Source: Bacteroidetes bacterium UBA7368
GTDB taxonomy: Bacteria; Bacteroidota; Rhodothermia; Rhodothermales; UBA10348
Assembly (NCBI GenBank): GCA_002469915.1
Contig: DKOG01000286.1
Location: 1-8,392 of the forward strand
Length of the DNA: 8,392 nt
Reading direction: 5' to 3'
The notes beneath the pieces are model-generated. The model did not search any database and was not told the DNA's origin. It worked only from the letters and a program-made list of their open reading frames with translations. The position numbers and the translations under genes are program-made. Shown in pieces: positions 1 to 8,300 of the stretch (the stretch's first letter is position 1; every line of letters begins with the position of its first letter).

Positions 1-1967
1 TTTGGATAGTTTTGGTGTAAACTAAATGCACTTGGCACGCCGTTCTCTTCAGTTGACGTATTGATTACGCCACCGATGTCCTCAAAAGAAGCAGGGTACA
101 GCTTGAAGTTCCCAAAGGAATACCCAAGCACTCCTCGAACGAAATCAAGTCTTTCACCTGCGTTGTAGAGCGTTCCTGGATCGTTTCCTGAGTAGGAAAC
201 GAGAGAAGATGTATCATCTACGCGCAATGCATTCGCATCCGTACCGTCGCTAGAAACAGCAAATTCACCATATGGACCACTCGGTGCATCGGCGTTCGTT
301 GCCGTAACAACTACATCGTCAAATTCGAGCAGCATGCTTTCGTGAGCTTCAGCAATTGCAGAATCTTTAAGAACATCTGTGGAAACCATTACTGGCGCCA
401 CATTGGCACCACCTGTAGAAACGACGGTGAATACCACGTTGTCTTCATCAAGGCGGGTGTACCCAAAGTTCTCTTCAACCTTTACCTCGGTAAAGTTGAC
501 GACATCTCCAGCACGCAAATCAGTCAGGCCTGCAGCGGTGTTTGAACCGCCCAAGCTGGCCATTCCGATTCCTGACCATGGGTTGGTGCCATCTTGGAAG
601 GCAAGGATGCCTGACTCAGCACTGATGGTTACCGTTGCCGTGATATTAACTGGGATCGTAGAGCCAGAGAAAGGAGAACTACCAGCCAATCCATCGGCTG
701 TCTGCTGAAGATGCGCGATCGTAGTAACGCCGCCATCGAGTACGCGGAATGAGCTGTTTGGAGAAACCGTAGTGGCGCTTGTGTTATCCGTTGCTTCAAT
801 ACGGAAGGTCACAAAATCACCATCAGCAAGTCCTGAGGTAATATCAAATGACCAAAGGTTACCTGTTCCCGTACCAGAAACGGTAGCTTCCGTAGCATTA
901 GAGGTAGTGGTGAAAATGAGATCTGCACCAGTCATTGAACGACTTGGATCCGGGTCGATTTCTGCTGTGACCGTGACCGTACTCTGAGAAGAAGGAATAC
1001 CAGACGGGAGAGAAATGTTATTGACGGCAGGTGGAGAAGCAGAAATTTCTACATCTGCATCTTCCATCGGATTCAAGGCTAGAGCAATTCCGTTGGGCGC
1101 GCCAAGCTGGAATGGATCAGAGGAGTTGCCACCGTTGAAGGTTACAAAACCTTGAACATTGATCGTGGCGCCAGGTGTTGGAGCGACATAATCATCAGTT
1201 CGGGTATTAAAGTTAGCTGGGTAGTCACTGCGATCATTCCGATACCGAGTAGAGGTATCGTACATCGCAACAGAGGTCGCGCCGGAGTCAGAAGTCCAAT
1301 TCCAATCTACTCGGCTACCCGATGTACGAGTCAGAGCGGTTGCCCCTTCAAAGCGCACATAGTTTCCACGCAGTTTGCTGAGGTTGTCCCAGTTTGTACG
1401 AATAGCGCCATCGGCTCCTGCGTCCGCATTCAAGTCTGAAGTAGAGACTGCAACCGGCGCAAAAATAGCATCTGTTAATGGGTCACGAGCTCCAGTAACA
1501 ACAGGTGCAGCTGTAGGAGAAATCTGCATCGTAGTATTAAACGGACTCACATTTCCTGTGATTTCGACTACGTCGCCAATAACAAGACCATCGTAACCTA
1601 GGTTACCACCGTCTACGATCTGGATTCCTTGACCATCAGAGCCGGCCGTGTCAGAAACTACGTCCCGCACAAAAAGGTGAATACGGCTTGGACGACCTTC
1701 TGAGTTGATACTGGAAAGACCAGAGTTCAATGGATCAGACATGACTACGGCCGTAATCTTGACGGATTCACCGCAAAGGCTGTTGTATATGAGGCTTCCA
1801 CAGCTGTTCAAATCTGTGGAAGATACTCCGTCGCCCAATGCATTTAATTGGTCGATCTGGCTCTGTGGAATGGCGTTAATTTCGCCTACTGTCGTGACGG
1901 TCTGCGCAGCAGCCGTTCCGACGAGCAGTAGCGCGAACGCACACAGGGTTGTAACGTGTCTAAGCAT
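1..1967 (-). CDS. Secreted OB-fold/Ig-like protein with T9SS-type C-terminus (C-terminus beyond window)
   Basis: No stop occurs in this frame from the ATG at 1967 down to the window edge, giving 655 codons plus two bases. The N-terminus is a classical signal peptide (MLRHVTTLCAFALLLVGTAA, likely cleaved after AAA before Gln22). Residues about 60-150 look like an OB-fold: strand-rich GESVKITAVV, then GIQIVDGG, then GDVVEITGNV. This pattern occurs in DUF5689/YhcR-like OB modules of secreted Bacteroidota proteins. Residues about 312-415 resemble an Ig/cadherin-like sandwich (TVTVTAEIDPDPS, FVTFRIEATDNT). Residues about 416-640 look like a further OB-like unit (AGDVVNFTEVKVEENFGYTR, then LDFVRGVLGYSFGNFKLYP). 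The last visible residues, FSLHQNYP, are the usual opening of a T9SS type A sorting domain (QNYPNPFNP), so the protein is probably exported to the cell surface or medium. Function is unknown. OB modules of this kind often accompany extracellular nucleases, but no nuclease domain is visible. It lies 31 bases after the preceding gene on the same strand. The domain calls are by eye; the reading frame is secure. Confidence 0.88.
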   Translation of the reverse strand, partial: MLRHVTTLCAFALLLVGTAAAQTVTTVGEINAIPQSQIDQLNALGDGVSSTDLNSCGSLIYNSLCGESVKITAVVMSDPLNSGLSSINSEGRPSRIHLFVRDVVSDTAGSDGQGIQIVDGGNLGYDGLVIGDVVEITGNVSPFNTTMQISPTAAPVVTGARDPLTDAIFAPVAVSTSDLNADAGADGAIRTNWDNLSKLRGNYVRFEGATALTRTSGSRVDWNWTSDSGATSVAMYDTSTRYRNDRSDYPANFNTRTDDYVAPTPGATINVQGFVTFNGGNSSDPFQLGAPNGIALALNPMEDADVEISASPPAVNNISLPSGIPSSQSTVTVTAEIDPDPSRSMTGADLIFTTTSNATEATVSGTGTGNLWSFDITSGLADGDFVTFRIEATDNTSATTVSPNSSFRVLDGGVTTIAHLQQTADGLAGSSPFSGSTIPVNITATVTISAESGILAFQDGTNPWSGIGMASLGGSNTAAGLTDLRAGDVVNFTEVKVEENFGYTRLDEDNVVFTVVSTGGANVAPVMVSTDVLKDSAIAEAHESMLLEFDDVVVTATNADAPSGPYGEFAVSSDGTDANALRVDDTSSLVSYSGNDPGTLYNAGERLDFVRGVLGYSFGNFKLYPASFEDIGGVINTSTEENGVPSAFSLHQNYP

Positions 1968-1972
1968 GTTTT

Positions 1973-1977
1973 CCTCT
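1973..1977 (-). promoter_or_regulatory. Shine-Dalgarno site (AGAGG) for the OB-fold protein
   Basis: On the minus strand AGAGG is followed by AAAAC and then the ATG at 1967, a spacing of five bases. This is the clearest ribosome binding site in the window. It supports the chosen start and independent translation of the downstream gene in the probable two-gene transcript. Confidence 0.6.
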
Positions 1978-1998
1978 ATGGAATGGTGGTGGTTTGAA

Positions 1999-4230
1999 CT
2001 ATTTAATGATGACGAACTTTCCTCGTTGGACCTTTCCGGAATCTGTATTCTTGACGGTGAAGAGATACAATCCTCCCGCCAAGCTTAAACCATTTTCGGA
2101 AAGAAGGTCCCAAGAGTGTTCCCCTCCTGAAAGAATGCGATTGTCGGCACTAAAGTCATCATACCAGCGCGTATCGCCCTGATAAGAATCGGAATCATGG
2201 TAAAGCGTTTTCACTATTTCACCGGCCAACGAATAGATCCTGATTTCAGAACGCTTCGGCAAATTGTAGAAATTCAGTTTCCGGGTGCGGGAAGTGCCTC
2301 CATCCCATGCAGCGTTCACCCTGTACGGATTGGGATATACACCCACCTCTAAATTTTCGCTGTCCTCAGCAGAGGGCGTACCCGGGAAAACCCGAACCGC
2401 ATTCGCAACTCGCGAAGACTCAAAAGAGGTCAACCCGGCATCAGGATCCCCTTCATCAATTGCAGTCACTGAAAAAAGATACTGCCAGCCACTTTTTAAA
2501 TCGCGAGCTTCAAAGCGGTACCAGTATGCAGTGGTATCTGACTCGAAATATTGGGGCTGATCAAGCTCGATCCCCGAGAATCCGTTGTTGAATCCGGTCC
2601 GGTTTCCCGTCTGATCATACTGAGCAATGAGTGTTGCTACATCCAAAATATTCCCCGCCCTATCATCACCGGGATTACTTCGGTAAACTCGATATCCTTC
2701 AAAATCTTTTTTCCCAGTCACTGGATCTTGGGAACGCTCGGCTGCCTTATCCCAGTAAACGGCCACCGCAGAGGCACCATCCACATCCCGCTCAAAAGCG
2801 ACGTGAACCTTGGGAGAGGCTGGCGGCTCCGGAATCAGATAACGATCCAAAACGCCGTTGCCGTTCACATCTTCGTCAAGATCCAATCGGCCATTAAAAT
2901 TGTTGTCCTCTCCGGCATAGGTACGTCTAGCCCAACCAATGTTATTGGCTAGTAAGGACCTGGATGCGTCGTCATCTATCGCTTTTCCCGGTTGCCCTTG
3001 AAATTCTTCAGGTTTAACAGCAGCTACCAAAGCAAAGGTCACCTTCAACGTGTCTCCTGCTGCAACGGAAGGAAAGGGTCCAATTGGAGTCATACCAATC
3101 CAATTTCCAACAGAGCGTTGCCCGTCTGTCCGTAAGCGCTCATCCCAAGCTTCTCGAGCCACACCGTATTCTGCATCGGAAGCGAAAGTGGCTGGATTAG
3201 GAAAAGGAGTGGACATCCGACGATAGCGGTCTTCGTCGGTCGTTGGCCGGCTTTGGTCGTCCGTTCCGCCTGAGAAGAGCCACCATCTAGGATTGACGCT
3301 TGGAGGCGTTAATCCATCAGCTATATACTCATCTCGAACAGCCGGATGAAAAAACCGAGCTCGACCCGTTGACGGATCTGTCCATTCTGCCCCTAGAATA
3401 GCTATCGACCCGTAGGTATTAATCGTTTCCTCTGCCCCACCGGCATTAAACGCGTAGGAGGTCGTGAGGCTGTCGATGTAGCCCAAACCGCCTTTGTTGA
3501 AGAAATTTCCACCGGTATCCGACGTCGTATTAATATTGCGAACGACCAAGTCGTGAAACATGCCTACATAGACGCTATCCCAGGCACTTTCGGAAATATT
3601 TATGATGTCAAAATTGAGGATTACGAACGACTCCGTAAATGGAAAATTCCATGCATGAGACTGAACCTCAACCTTCATTCCAAGCCTTCCTCCGGGATCA
3701 GGCATGGGCAAAGCCGTTCCGGGAAGTACGGCGGAAGTGTCCTCGAAGGCAGAAACTAAATCCAGATGGCTGACCGCCTGCCGTGTGAAAGCGTCAGAAG
3801 TCGGAAGTGAGGACCGCCTAAAAATAGAACTCGACTGAGCCACCTCGTATCCGTTGGATCCCGGAGAATATCCACCAGAGGCGGTAACTGCAGCTGTTCG
3901 AACAGTTACAATACCGTCTGAGCGAATAGCCCCAACCCAGAGACCTGATTCGAAAAGATGCTCAATACCAGAATTGAGAGGGTATTCGAACGAAGGAGGA
4001 CCCGTTGGATTACTTCGCACATTGGCCTTACCATAGAACCCTGCGTTCGTAATCGTCACCCCCACATTGCCCACGTCAACCACAGCCTCTTCATAAAGGG
4101 CTTGTCCCGTAAGGGTATGGGGTCCTGCGAGAGCCAGAAATGCTGACAGCACAAGCAAACGAGGAAATCCTGTTGGCAAAATTGAAATACTATCTGACCT
4201 TGGGGTAGTGGCAGAAAACGTGGAGGCCAA
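1999..4230 (-). CDS. Secreted T9SS type A cargo protein with fibronectin III-like region and EF-hand-like loop
   Basis: This is an open frame of 743 residues ending in TAG. A hydrophobic signal segment (LLVLSAFLALAG, residues about 24-35) precedes mature sequence beginning near QALYEEAVVDVG. Residues about 45-440 are an aromatic-rich beta region that matches no enzyme family I recognise. It contains phrases typical of large Bacteroidota surface proteins (GNWIGMTPIGPFPSVAAGDT). Residues 442-453 form a complete EF-hand-like loop (D442, N444, N446, G447, L449, E453), followed by a partial second copy (D454, N456, N458, G459). Residues about 465-600 look like a fibronectin III fold (FEGYRVYRS, then YLFSVTAIDEGDPD). 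Residues 626-743 are a FlgD-like T9SS sorting domain (VYPNPYRVNAAW, SEIRIYSLAGEIVKTL, LAGGLYLFTVKN, GKFVIIK), so the protein is probably secreted across the outer membrane. No ATG is available: an in-frame TGA lies upstream, so TTG at 4230 (or TTG at 4179) must start it. It is probably co-transcribed with the next gene, 31 bases downstream. Function is unknown. Confidence 0.9.
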   Translation of the reverse strand: MASTFSATTPRSDSISILPTGFPRLLVLSAFLALAGPHTLTGQALYEEAVVDVGNVGVTITNAGFYGKANVRSNPTGPPSFEYPLNSGIEHLFESGLWVGAIRSDGIVTVRTAAVTASGGYSPGSNGYEVAQSSSIFRRSSLPTSDAFTRQAVSHLDLVSAFEDTSAVLPGTALPMPDPGGRLGMKVEVQSHAWNFPFTESFVILNFDIINISESAWDSVYVGMFHDLVVRNINTTSDTGGNFFNKGGLGYIDSLTTSYAFNAGGAEETINTYGSIAILGAEWTDPSTGRARFFHPAVRDEYIADGLTPPSVNPRWWLFSGGTDDQSRPTTDEDRYRRMSTPFPNPATFASDAEYGVAREAWDERLRTDGQRSVGNWIGMTPIGPFPSVAAGDTLKVTFALVAAVKPEEFQGQPGKAIDDDASRSLLANNIGWARRTYAGEDNNFNGRLDLDEDVNGNGVLDRYLIPEPPASPKVHVAFERDVDGASAVAVYWDKAAERSQDPVTGKKDFEGYRVYRSNPGDDRAGNILDVATLIAQYDQTGNRTGFNNGFSGIELDQPQYFESDTTAYWYRFEARDLKSGWQYLFSVTAIDEGDPDAGLTSFESSRVANAVRVFPGTPSAEDSENLEVGVYPNPYRVNAAWDGGTSRTRKLNFYNLPKRSEIRIYSLAGEIVKTLYHDSDSYQGDTRWYDDFSADNRILSGGEHSWDLLSENGLSLAGGLYLFTVKNTDSGKVQRGKFVIIK

Positions 4231-4406
4231 TGGGAAACTTGCCTCTTTACTCGACCCGAATGAAGCCCATGAACCGAGCCTGTGATAATACGGTGAGTAA
4301 CCTCAGTATTAAAGGCATTTTGCCGGACTTAAAGCAACAGTTATCCACAATATGAGCGGTGTAATCAACAGCTTTGGTAGCCGGGCGTGGTCATTGAAAG
4401 CAGAAT
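4231..4406. promoter_or_regulatory. Intergenic region with DnaA-box sequence and candidate minus-strand promoter
   Basis: This gap separates the membrane protein gene from the 743-residue secretion gene. It holds a perfect DnaA-box 9-mer, TTATCCACA, at 4341-4349 on the plus strand. On the minus strand, TTGATT (4368-4363) and GATAAC (4345-4340) are 17 bases apart, each matching four of six positions of the housekeeping -35 and -10 consensus. The DnaA box overlaps this -10. Bacteroidota often use a different promoter consensus, so this is only a candidate. A short hairpin (GGCA/TGCC, 4314-4324) is also present. No coding sequence or RNA gene is visible. Confidence 0.3.
4242..4246 (-). promoter_or_regulatory. 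Possible Shine-Dalgarno site (AGAGG) for the TTG start
   Basis: AGAGG on the minus strand lies 11 bases before the TTG at 4230. The spacing is longer than ideal, but it is the only purine-rich site near a usable start. It is the main reason for preferring TTG at 4230 over TTG at 4179, which has no such site although it would give a more compact signal peptide (PTGFPRLLVLSAFLALA). Confidence 0.35.
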
Positions 4407-5222
4407 TCAGCTTCTCACTTTGCCTCGAATAGATATTTCTTCTTCTATCGAGTCTTCTACTTCCACCTGATCTTCTTTTTCTACATCGAGAAGAGTACTA
4501 GCAGTCTGTTCCACTTGAACTTGTTTAGTGCTCTTTCGGCTACTGGCCATTTGTTTGGCACGGTCCGCAATCATATCCATTTGACCGCTACGAAGTCCAG
4601 CCCATTTGGGTAATCTGAATACTGGCATTGCGAAAACGCCCAGACCTACCAAACCCATCAACGTTATCATTAAGGCTCTCATCGAGAGCATTGAAACCCC
4701 ACTTCCAACTGTTGCTTCGCCGAAAATAACGATCGCCATTAACAGCCCAGCCAACGTGCCCACAAGCCGCATTTTAGCATCCCCTTTGAGGGAACGCATG
4801 CGAAGAACATCCCCATTGGGACCTGATTCCAAAGAAATTTGCAGATTTCCATTCCTCCAAGACCGTAAAGAGCTAACGTGTTCTAGCTTGCCGTGAGCGC
4901 TGAAAATGATGCGCATCTGCGCCACAAGGCTGAGCCATTGATCTTCCGTTAGTGTCCCACCAATGTGAACCGTTTTGCCTACACTAATTGGCAAACCGAG
5001 CAAGGTGGAAGGCGTCTCATTTTCTTGTGTTAAATCCAATGTAGCCGCCGCTTCTGCAACTAATTCAGAAGTAATCCCAGATTCAAGACCGATATGCTGC
5101 AATTCACCCAGTGTCAAACCATCGCTTTTGGAGCGCTGACCCTGAATTCTTTCCTGCTTCTCTGCTGCTGCTTTAAATATGGCTGAGATTTCTTTCTCAG
5201 AATAGGTGCGTTCGTCGCTCAT
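4407..5222 (-). CDS. Two-helix membrane protein with helical N-terminal module, function unknown
   Basis: This is a 271-residue protein starting at ATG 5222 and ending in TGA. Residues 7-64 form a predicted helical module (YSEKEISAIFKAAAEKQ, then LTLGELQHIGLESGI, then LVAEAAATLDL). From memory, this module starts many uncharacterised membrane proteins of Rhodothermota and Gemmatimonadota. Residues 74-145 form a soluble alpha/beta segment (LGLPISVGKTVHIGG, SWRNGNLQISLE, GDVLRMRSLKGDAK). Two transmembrane helices follow at about 151-169 and 181-203, separated by a short glycine-rich turn, so both termini probably face the cytoplasm. The tail (232-271) is charged and strongly acidic (EKEDQVEVEDSIEEE) and probably disordered. 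There is no catalytic motif. A weak purine stretch (AGAAG) precedes the ATG. It diverges from the lipoprotein gene across 156 bases. A role in envelope regulation is possible, but nothing in the sequence shows it. Confidence 0.85.
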   Translation of the reverse strand: MSDERTYSEKEISAIFKAAAEKQERIQGQRSKSDGLTLGELQHIGLESGITSELVAEAAATLDLTQENETPSTLLGLPISVGKTVHIGGTLTEDQWLSLVAQMRIIFSAHGKLEHVSSLRSWRNGNLQISLESGPNGDVLRMRSLKGDAKMRLVGTLAGLLMAIVIFGEATVGSGVSMLSMRALMITLMGLVGLGVFAMPVFRLPKWAGLRSGQMDMIADRAKQMASSRKSTKQVQVEQTASTLLDVEKEDQVEVEDSIEEEISIRGKVRS

Positions 5223-5378
5223 AAACTTCTAGGGCTTGCGTATTCCAGATGAAACACTACATACGAGAGATTCCTGTCAGGGTTCAAAAAGGACATGTAA
5301 AATCCGGTTTTAAAATGAGGTGGCGAGCAGTGGTGTGCATGTAGTATACTAGAAACGGTGATCGACCTCGTCTTGAAA
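5223..5378. promoter_or_regulatory. Divergent promoter region between membrane protein and cytochrome-type lipoprotein genes
   Basis: The two genes face away from each other, so both promoters should lie here or just inside the genes. On the plus strand TATACT at 5345-5350 is a good -10-like hexamer with no convincing -35. It would place transcription start near 5357, about 22 bases before the lipoprotein ATG. On the minus strand TTGAAC (5287-5282) and TATGTA (5263-5258), 18 bases apart, are a weaker candidate for the membrane protein gene. An imperfect palindrome centred on CCGG (5300-5311) sits between them and could be an operator. These are pattern matches only. Confidence 0.35.
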
Positions 5379-8300
5379 ATGAACCGATATATATTTTTAG
5401 CTGTGCTCCTTCTTGCCACGGGTTGCTCCGTGGACAAGCCGGACTCCATTCTGGAAGCAGAAGCACACATTCCAGAAACGGTCAGCTTTGCCTTTGACGT
5501 TCGCCCCATCCTGTCAGATAGATGTTATGCGTGCCACGGGCCAGACGCCGAAGGTCGCGTAACCGATCTCCATTTCGACACTCCGGAAGGCCTGGATGCG
5601 GCGCTTAGCGAAAGTAGAAGATCACGCGCCGTAAAAGGGGGTAATTTGGGCGGATCAGAACTGTATCATCGCATTCTTTCCGATGATCCCGAGTTTAAGA
5701 TGCCTCCACCTGAATCGAACCTCTCTTTGACCATCGAAGAAAAGGCCATTTTGATTAGATGGATTGAACAAGGTGGTGATTTCGAACCACATTGGGCCCT
5801 TACGCCACCGTCTCAACCAGCCGTTCCAAGCACAGACTCGTCTTGGCCCAATGATGACTTAGATCGATTCATTTTAGCTCAGATAGAACGCTCCGGATTC
5901 GCACCCAACGAAGCGGCTTCAAAGGAGCAGTGGCTTCGACGCGTCACGTTTGACCTCACCGGACTTCCTCCGACGATAAGCGAACTAGATTTATTTCTCG
6001 CCGATGAATCGTCCGGCACATTCGAAAAAGTGGCTGATCGATTGCTTGCCACAGCGACGTATGGCGAACACATGACCGTAGATTGGCTAGACCTTGCAAG
6101 GTATGCGGATAGCCACGGCTATCAAGACGACGGCTGGCGAAACATGTGGCCTTGGAGAGATTGGGTAATCAAGGCATTCAACGAAAACATGCCTTACGAT
6201 GAGTTCGTAACGGTCCAGCTTGCCGGAGATCTTTTACCTGCTCCAACCCGCGATCAGATCTTGGCTACCGGTTTCAATAGAAATCATCTCCAGAGCCAGG
6301 AAGGAGGAATCGTGTTGGAAGAGTTTCGGGTGGACTACGTCGCGGACCGGACTGACACGTTCGGGAAAGCGTTCATGGGTATCACGACCGAATGTGCACG
6401 CTGCCACGATCACCGCTATGATCCCGTCTCACAAGAAGAGTACTATGAGCTCTTCTCGTTTTTCAATAGTGTAAATGAGATTGGCAACATTCCGTACGCC
6501 GGAGAAGCCAGTCCAACCGTCATTCTGACCTCTCCAGAAGAAGACGAACGGCTCGAAGAAATCAAGGCGGCCCTCACAGAGCTAGAACCTTTGTTAGATA
6601 CAGGTCATGAACGCTATGCTACCGCGTTTCAGAGCTGGCTACCATCGCATGGCGACATTGTGCCCAGAGGGATGACAGCACACTATCCGATGGAAGCGTT
6701 CGTAGAACAAAATGACCTGCTTACGCTCGAAGATCTAGTTCAGCCAGATAGTGCTGGATACTTTTGGGGCAATAAAGATCGACTCCCCCCAATAGTTGAG
6801 GGCATAGATGGTAAGGCGATGACCTTAGTAGGAGACGGTTGGCTCGATATGGGAAACAAGCGGCATCATTTTGATCGCACGGATCCATTCAGTCTTAGTC
6901 TCTGGTTTCGAATAGACGACGAGTCCACCTATGGTCCCCTCTTGGCAAAAACGAGTGGATTATTTGATGGTGATCGAGGCTATCACACCTTTTTAAACAA
7001 TGATCATACCCTCACGGCCCGTATGGTCCATGTGGGACCCGACAATGAACTCACCATTCAGACCCAAGACTCAGTTTCTACTGGTTCCTGGCATCACATT
7101 GTAATGGCCTACGATGGATCCAGCAGGGCGAGTGGATTGGAACTCTATTTAGACGGCACTCCAATGCCAATCCGAGTTCTTTCGGATAACCTCCGTCAGA
7201 GTACCACCGTAACGATTGACCCAACGACGGGCGATTCAACGAATTGGGCGGGTCCGGGCGATTTGCGGATTGGCTTGTCAGATACGAATCAGCGGATGCT
7301 CGAAGGCGTGACGGTGGATGAATTCAAGGTGTTCGCCCGGGCGCTTACCTTACCTGAAGTCAATCTTCTCTCTGGGCGAAAAGCAGGAAAAGAAGGTCTC
7401 ATTGATTACTTCGTCGAGACGGTAGCCAGCAACTATGAGGAGATTAGGTATCAAGTCCGTGCGCTCCGTGAAGAAGAGAACACCATCTTGACCCATGCCC
7501 ACGAGGTGATGGTCATGAGTGACTTAGCTGAACCCCGGTCGACCTTCGTACTGAACAGAGGCCAGTATGACCAACCAACTTCTCCGGTTAAGCCTGGCAC
7601 GCCCAAAGCGGTCCTTCCTTTTTCCGATGACCTACCGAAGAACCGATTAGGTCTGGCTACCTGGTTATTTGAAGAAGATCACCCCTTGACGGCCCGCGTT
7701 GCCGTGAATCGACTCTGGCAGACTATTTTTGGGACAGGTATCGTATCCACACCCGATAATTTCGGATCTCAGGGTGCGCTTCCTACCCATCCTGAGCTAC
7801 TCGACTATCTCGCGCTACAGTACCGTGATTCAGGTTGGAATACCAAGGCTATGCTAAGAAGACTAGTCTTGTCTGCGACCTATCGGCAAAGTTCAATCGT
7901 GCCTACCTACGAATTGGAAGCTGATCCAAACAACGAGCTCTACGCCCGCGGACCTGATCGGCGCCTGACTGCAGAAATGATGCGAGACAATGCGTTAGCT
8001 ACTAGCGGACTGCTCGTGCATCAGATAGGAGGTCCTCCAGTAAAACCTTATCAGCCTGCCGGATTGTGGAAAGAACAAGCCACTCGAAATGGGACGGAAT
8101 ACGTACAAGATCACGGTGAGAGCTTGTACCGTCGAAGCATGTACACCGTCTGGAAGCGTACGACGCCACCCCCAGCTATGATGAACTTTGATACGTCGGA
8201 GCGCAATCTGTGCTCGATTAAGCGCCAAAGTACGTCCACGCCTCTGCAGGCACTTGTGCTCATGAACGACCCTCAGTTTGTGGAAGCGTCTCGTATTCTT

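Noticed and set aside
379..708. 109-residue plus-strand open frame
   Set aside because: It is antisense to the OB-fold secreted protein, whose frame has a signal peptide and sorting signal; its low-complexity Ser/Pro/Val composition is typical of a shadow frame.
1705..2088. 127-residue plus-strand open frame spanning the gap between the two T9SS genes
   Set aside because: It is antisense to the ends of both secreted proteins, with no recognisable domain and no ribosome binding site.
2551..2952. 133-residue plus-strand open frame
   Set aside because: It is entirely antisense to the fibronectin-like part of the 743-residue protein and has no family resemblance.
4314..4324. Rho-independent terminator (GGCA/TGCC hairpin) after the membrane protein gene
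   Set aside because: The stem is only four pairs and the following TTTAAT is a poor U-tract.
4341..4349. Replication origin suggested by the perfect DnaA box
   Set aside because: Only one box was found, with no AT-rich unwinding region and no dnaA, dnaN, gidA or parAB genes nearby.
4398..4415. Hairpin around the membrane protein stop codon (AAGC / GCTT flanking TGAATTCT)
   Set aside because: The stem is four to five pairs with no U-tract; probably chance.
5219..5509. 96-residue minus-strand open frame whose stop overlaps the membrane protein start (ATGA)
   Set aside because: Most of it is antisense to the lipoprotein's N-terminus or lies in the divergent promoter region, its composition is not protein-like, and no ribosome binding site precedes it or its internal ATG at 5296. 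The ATGA overlap alone is weak evidence.
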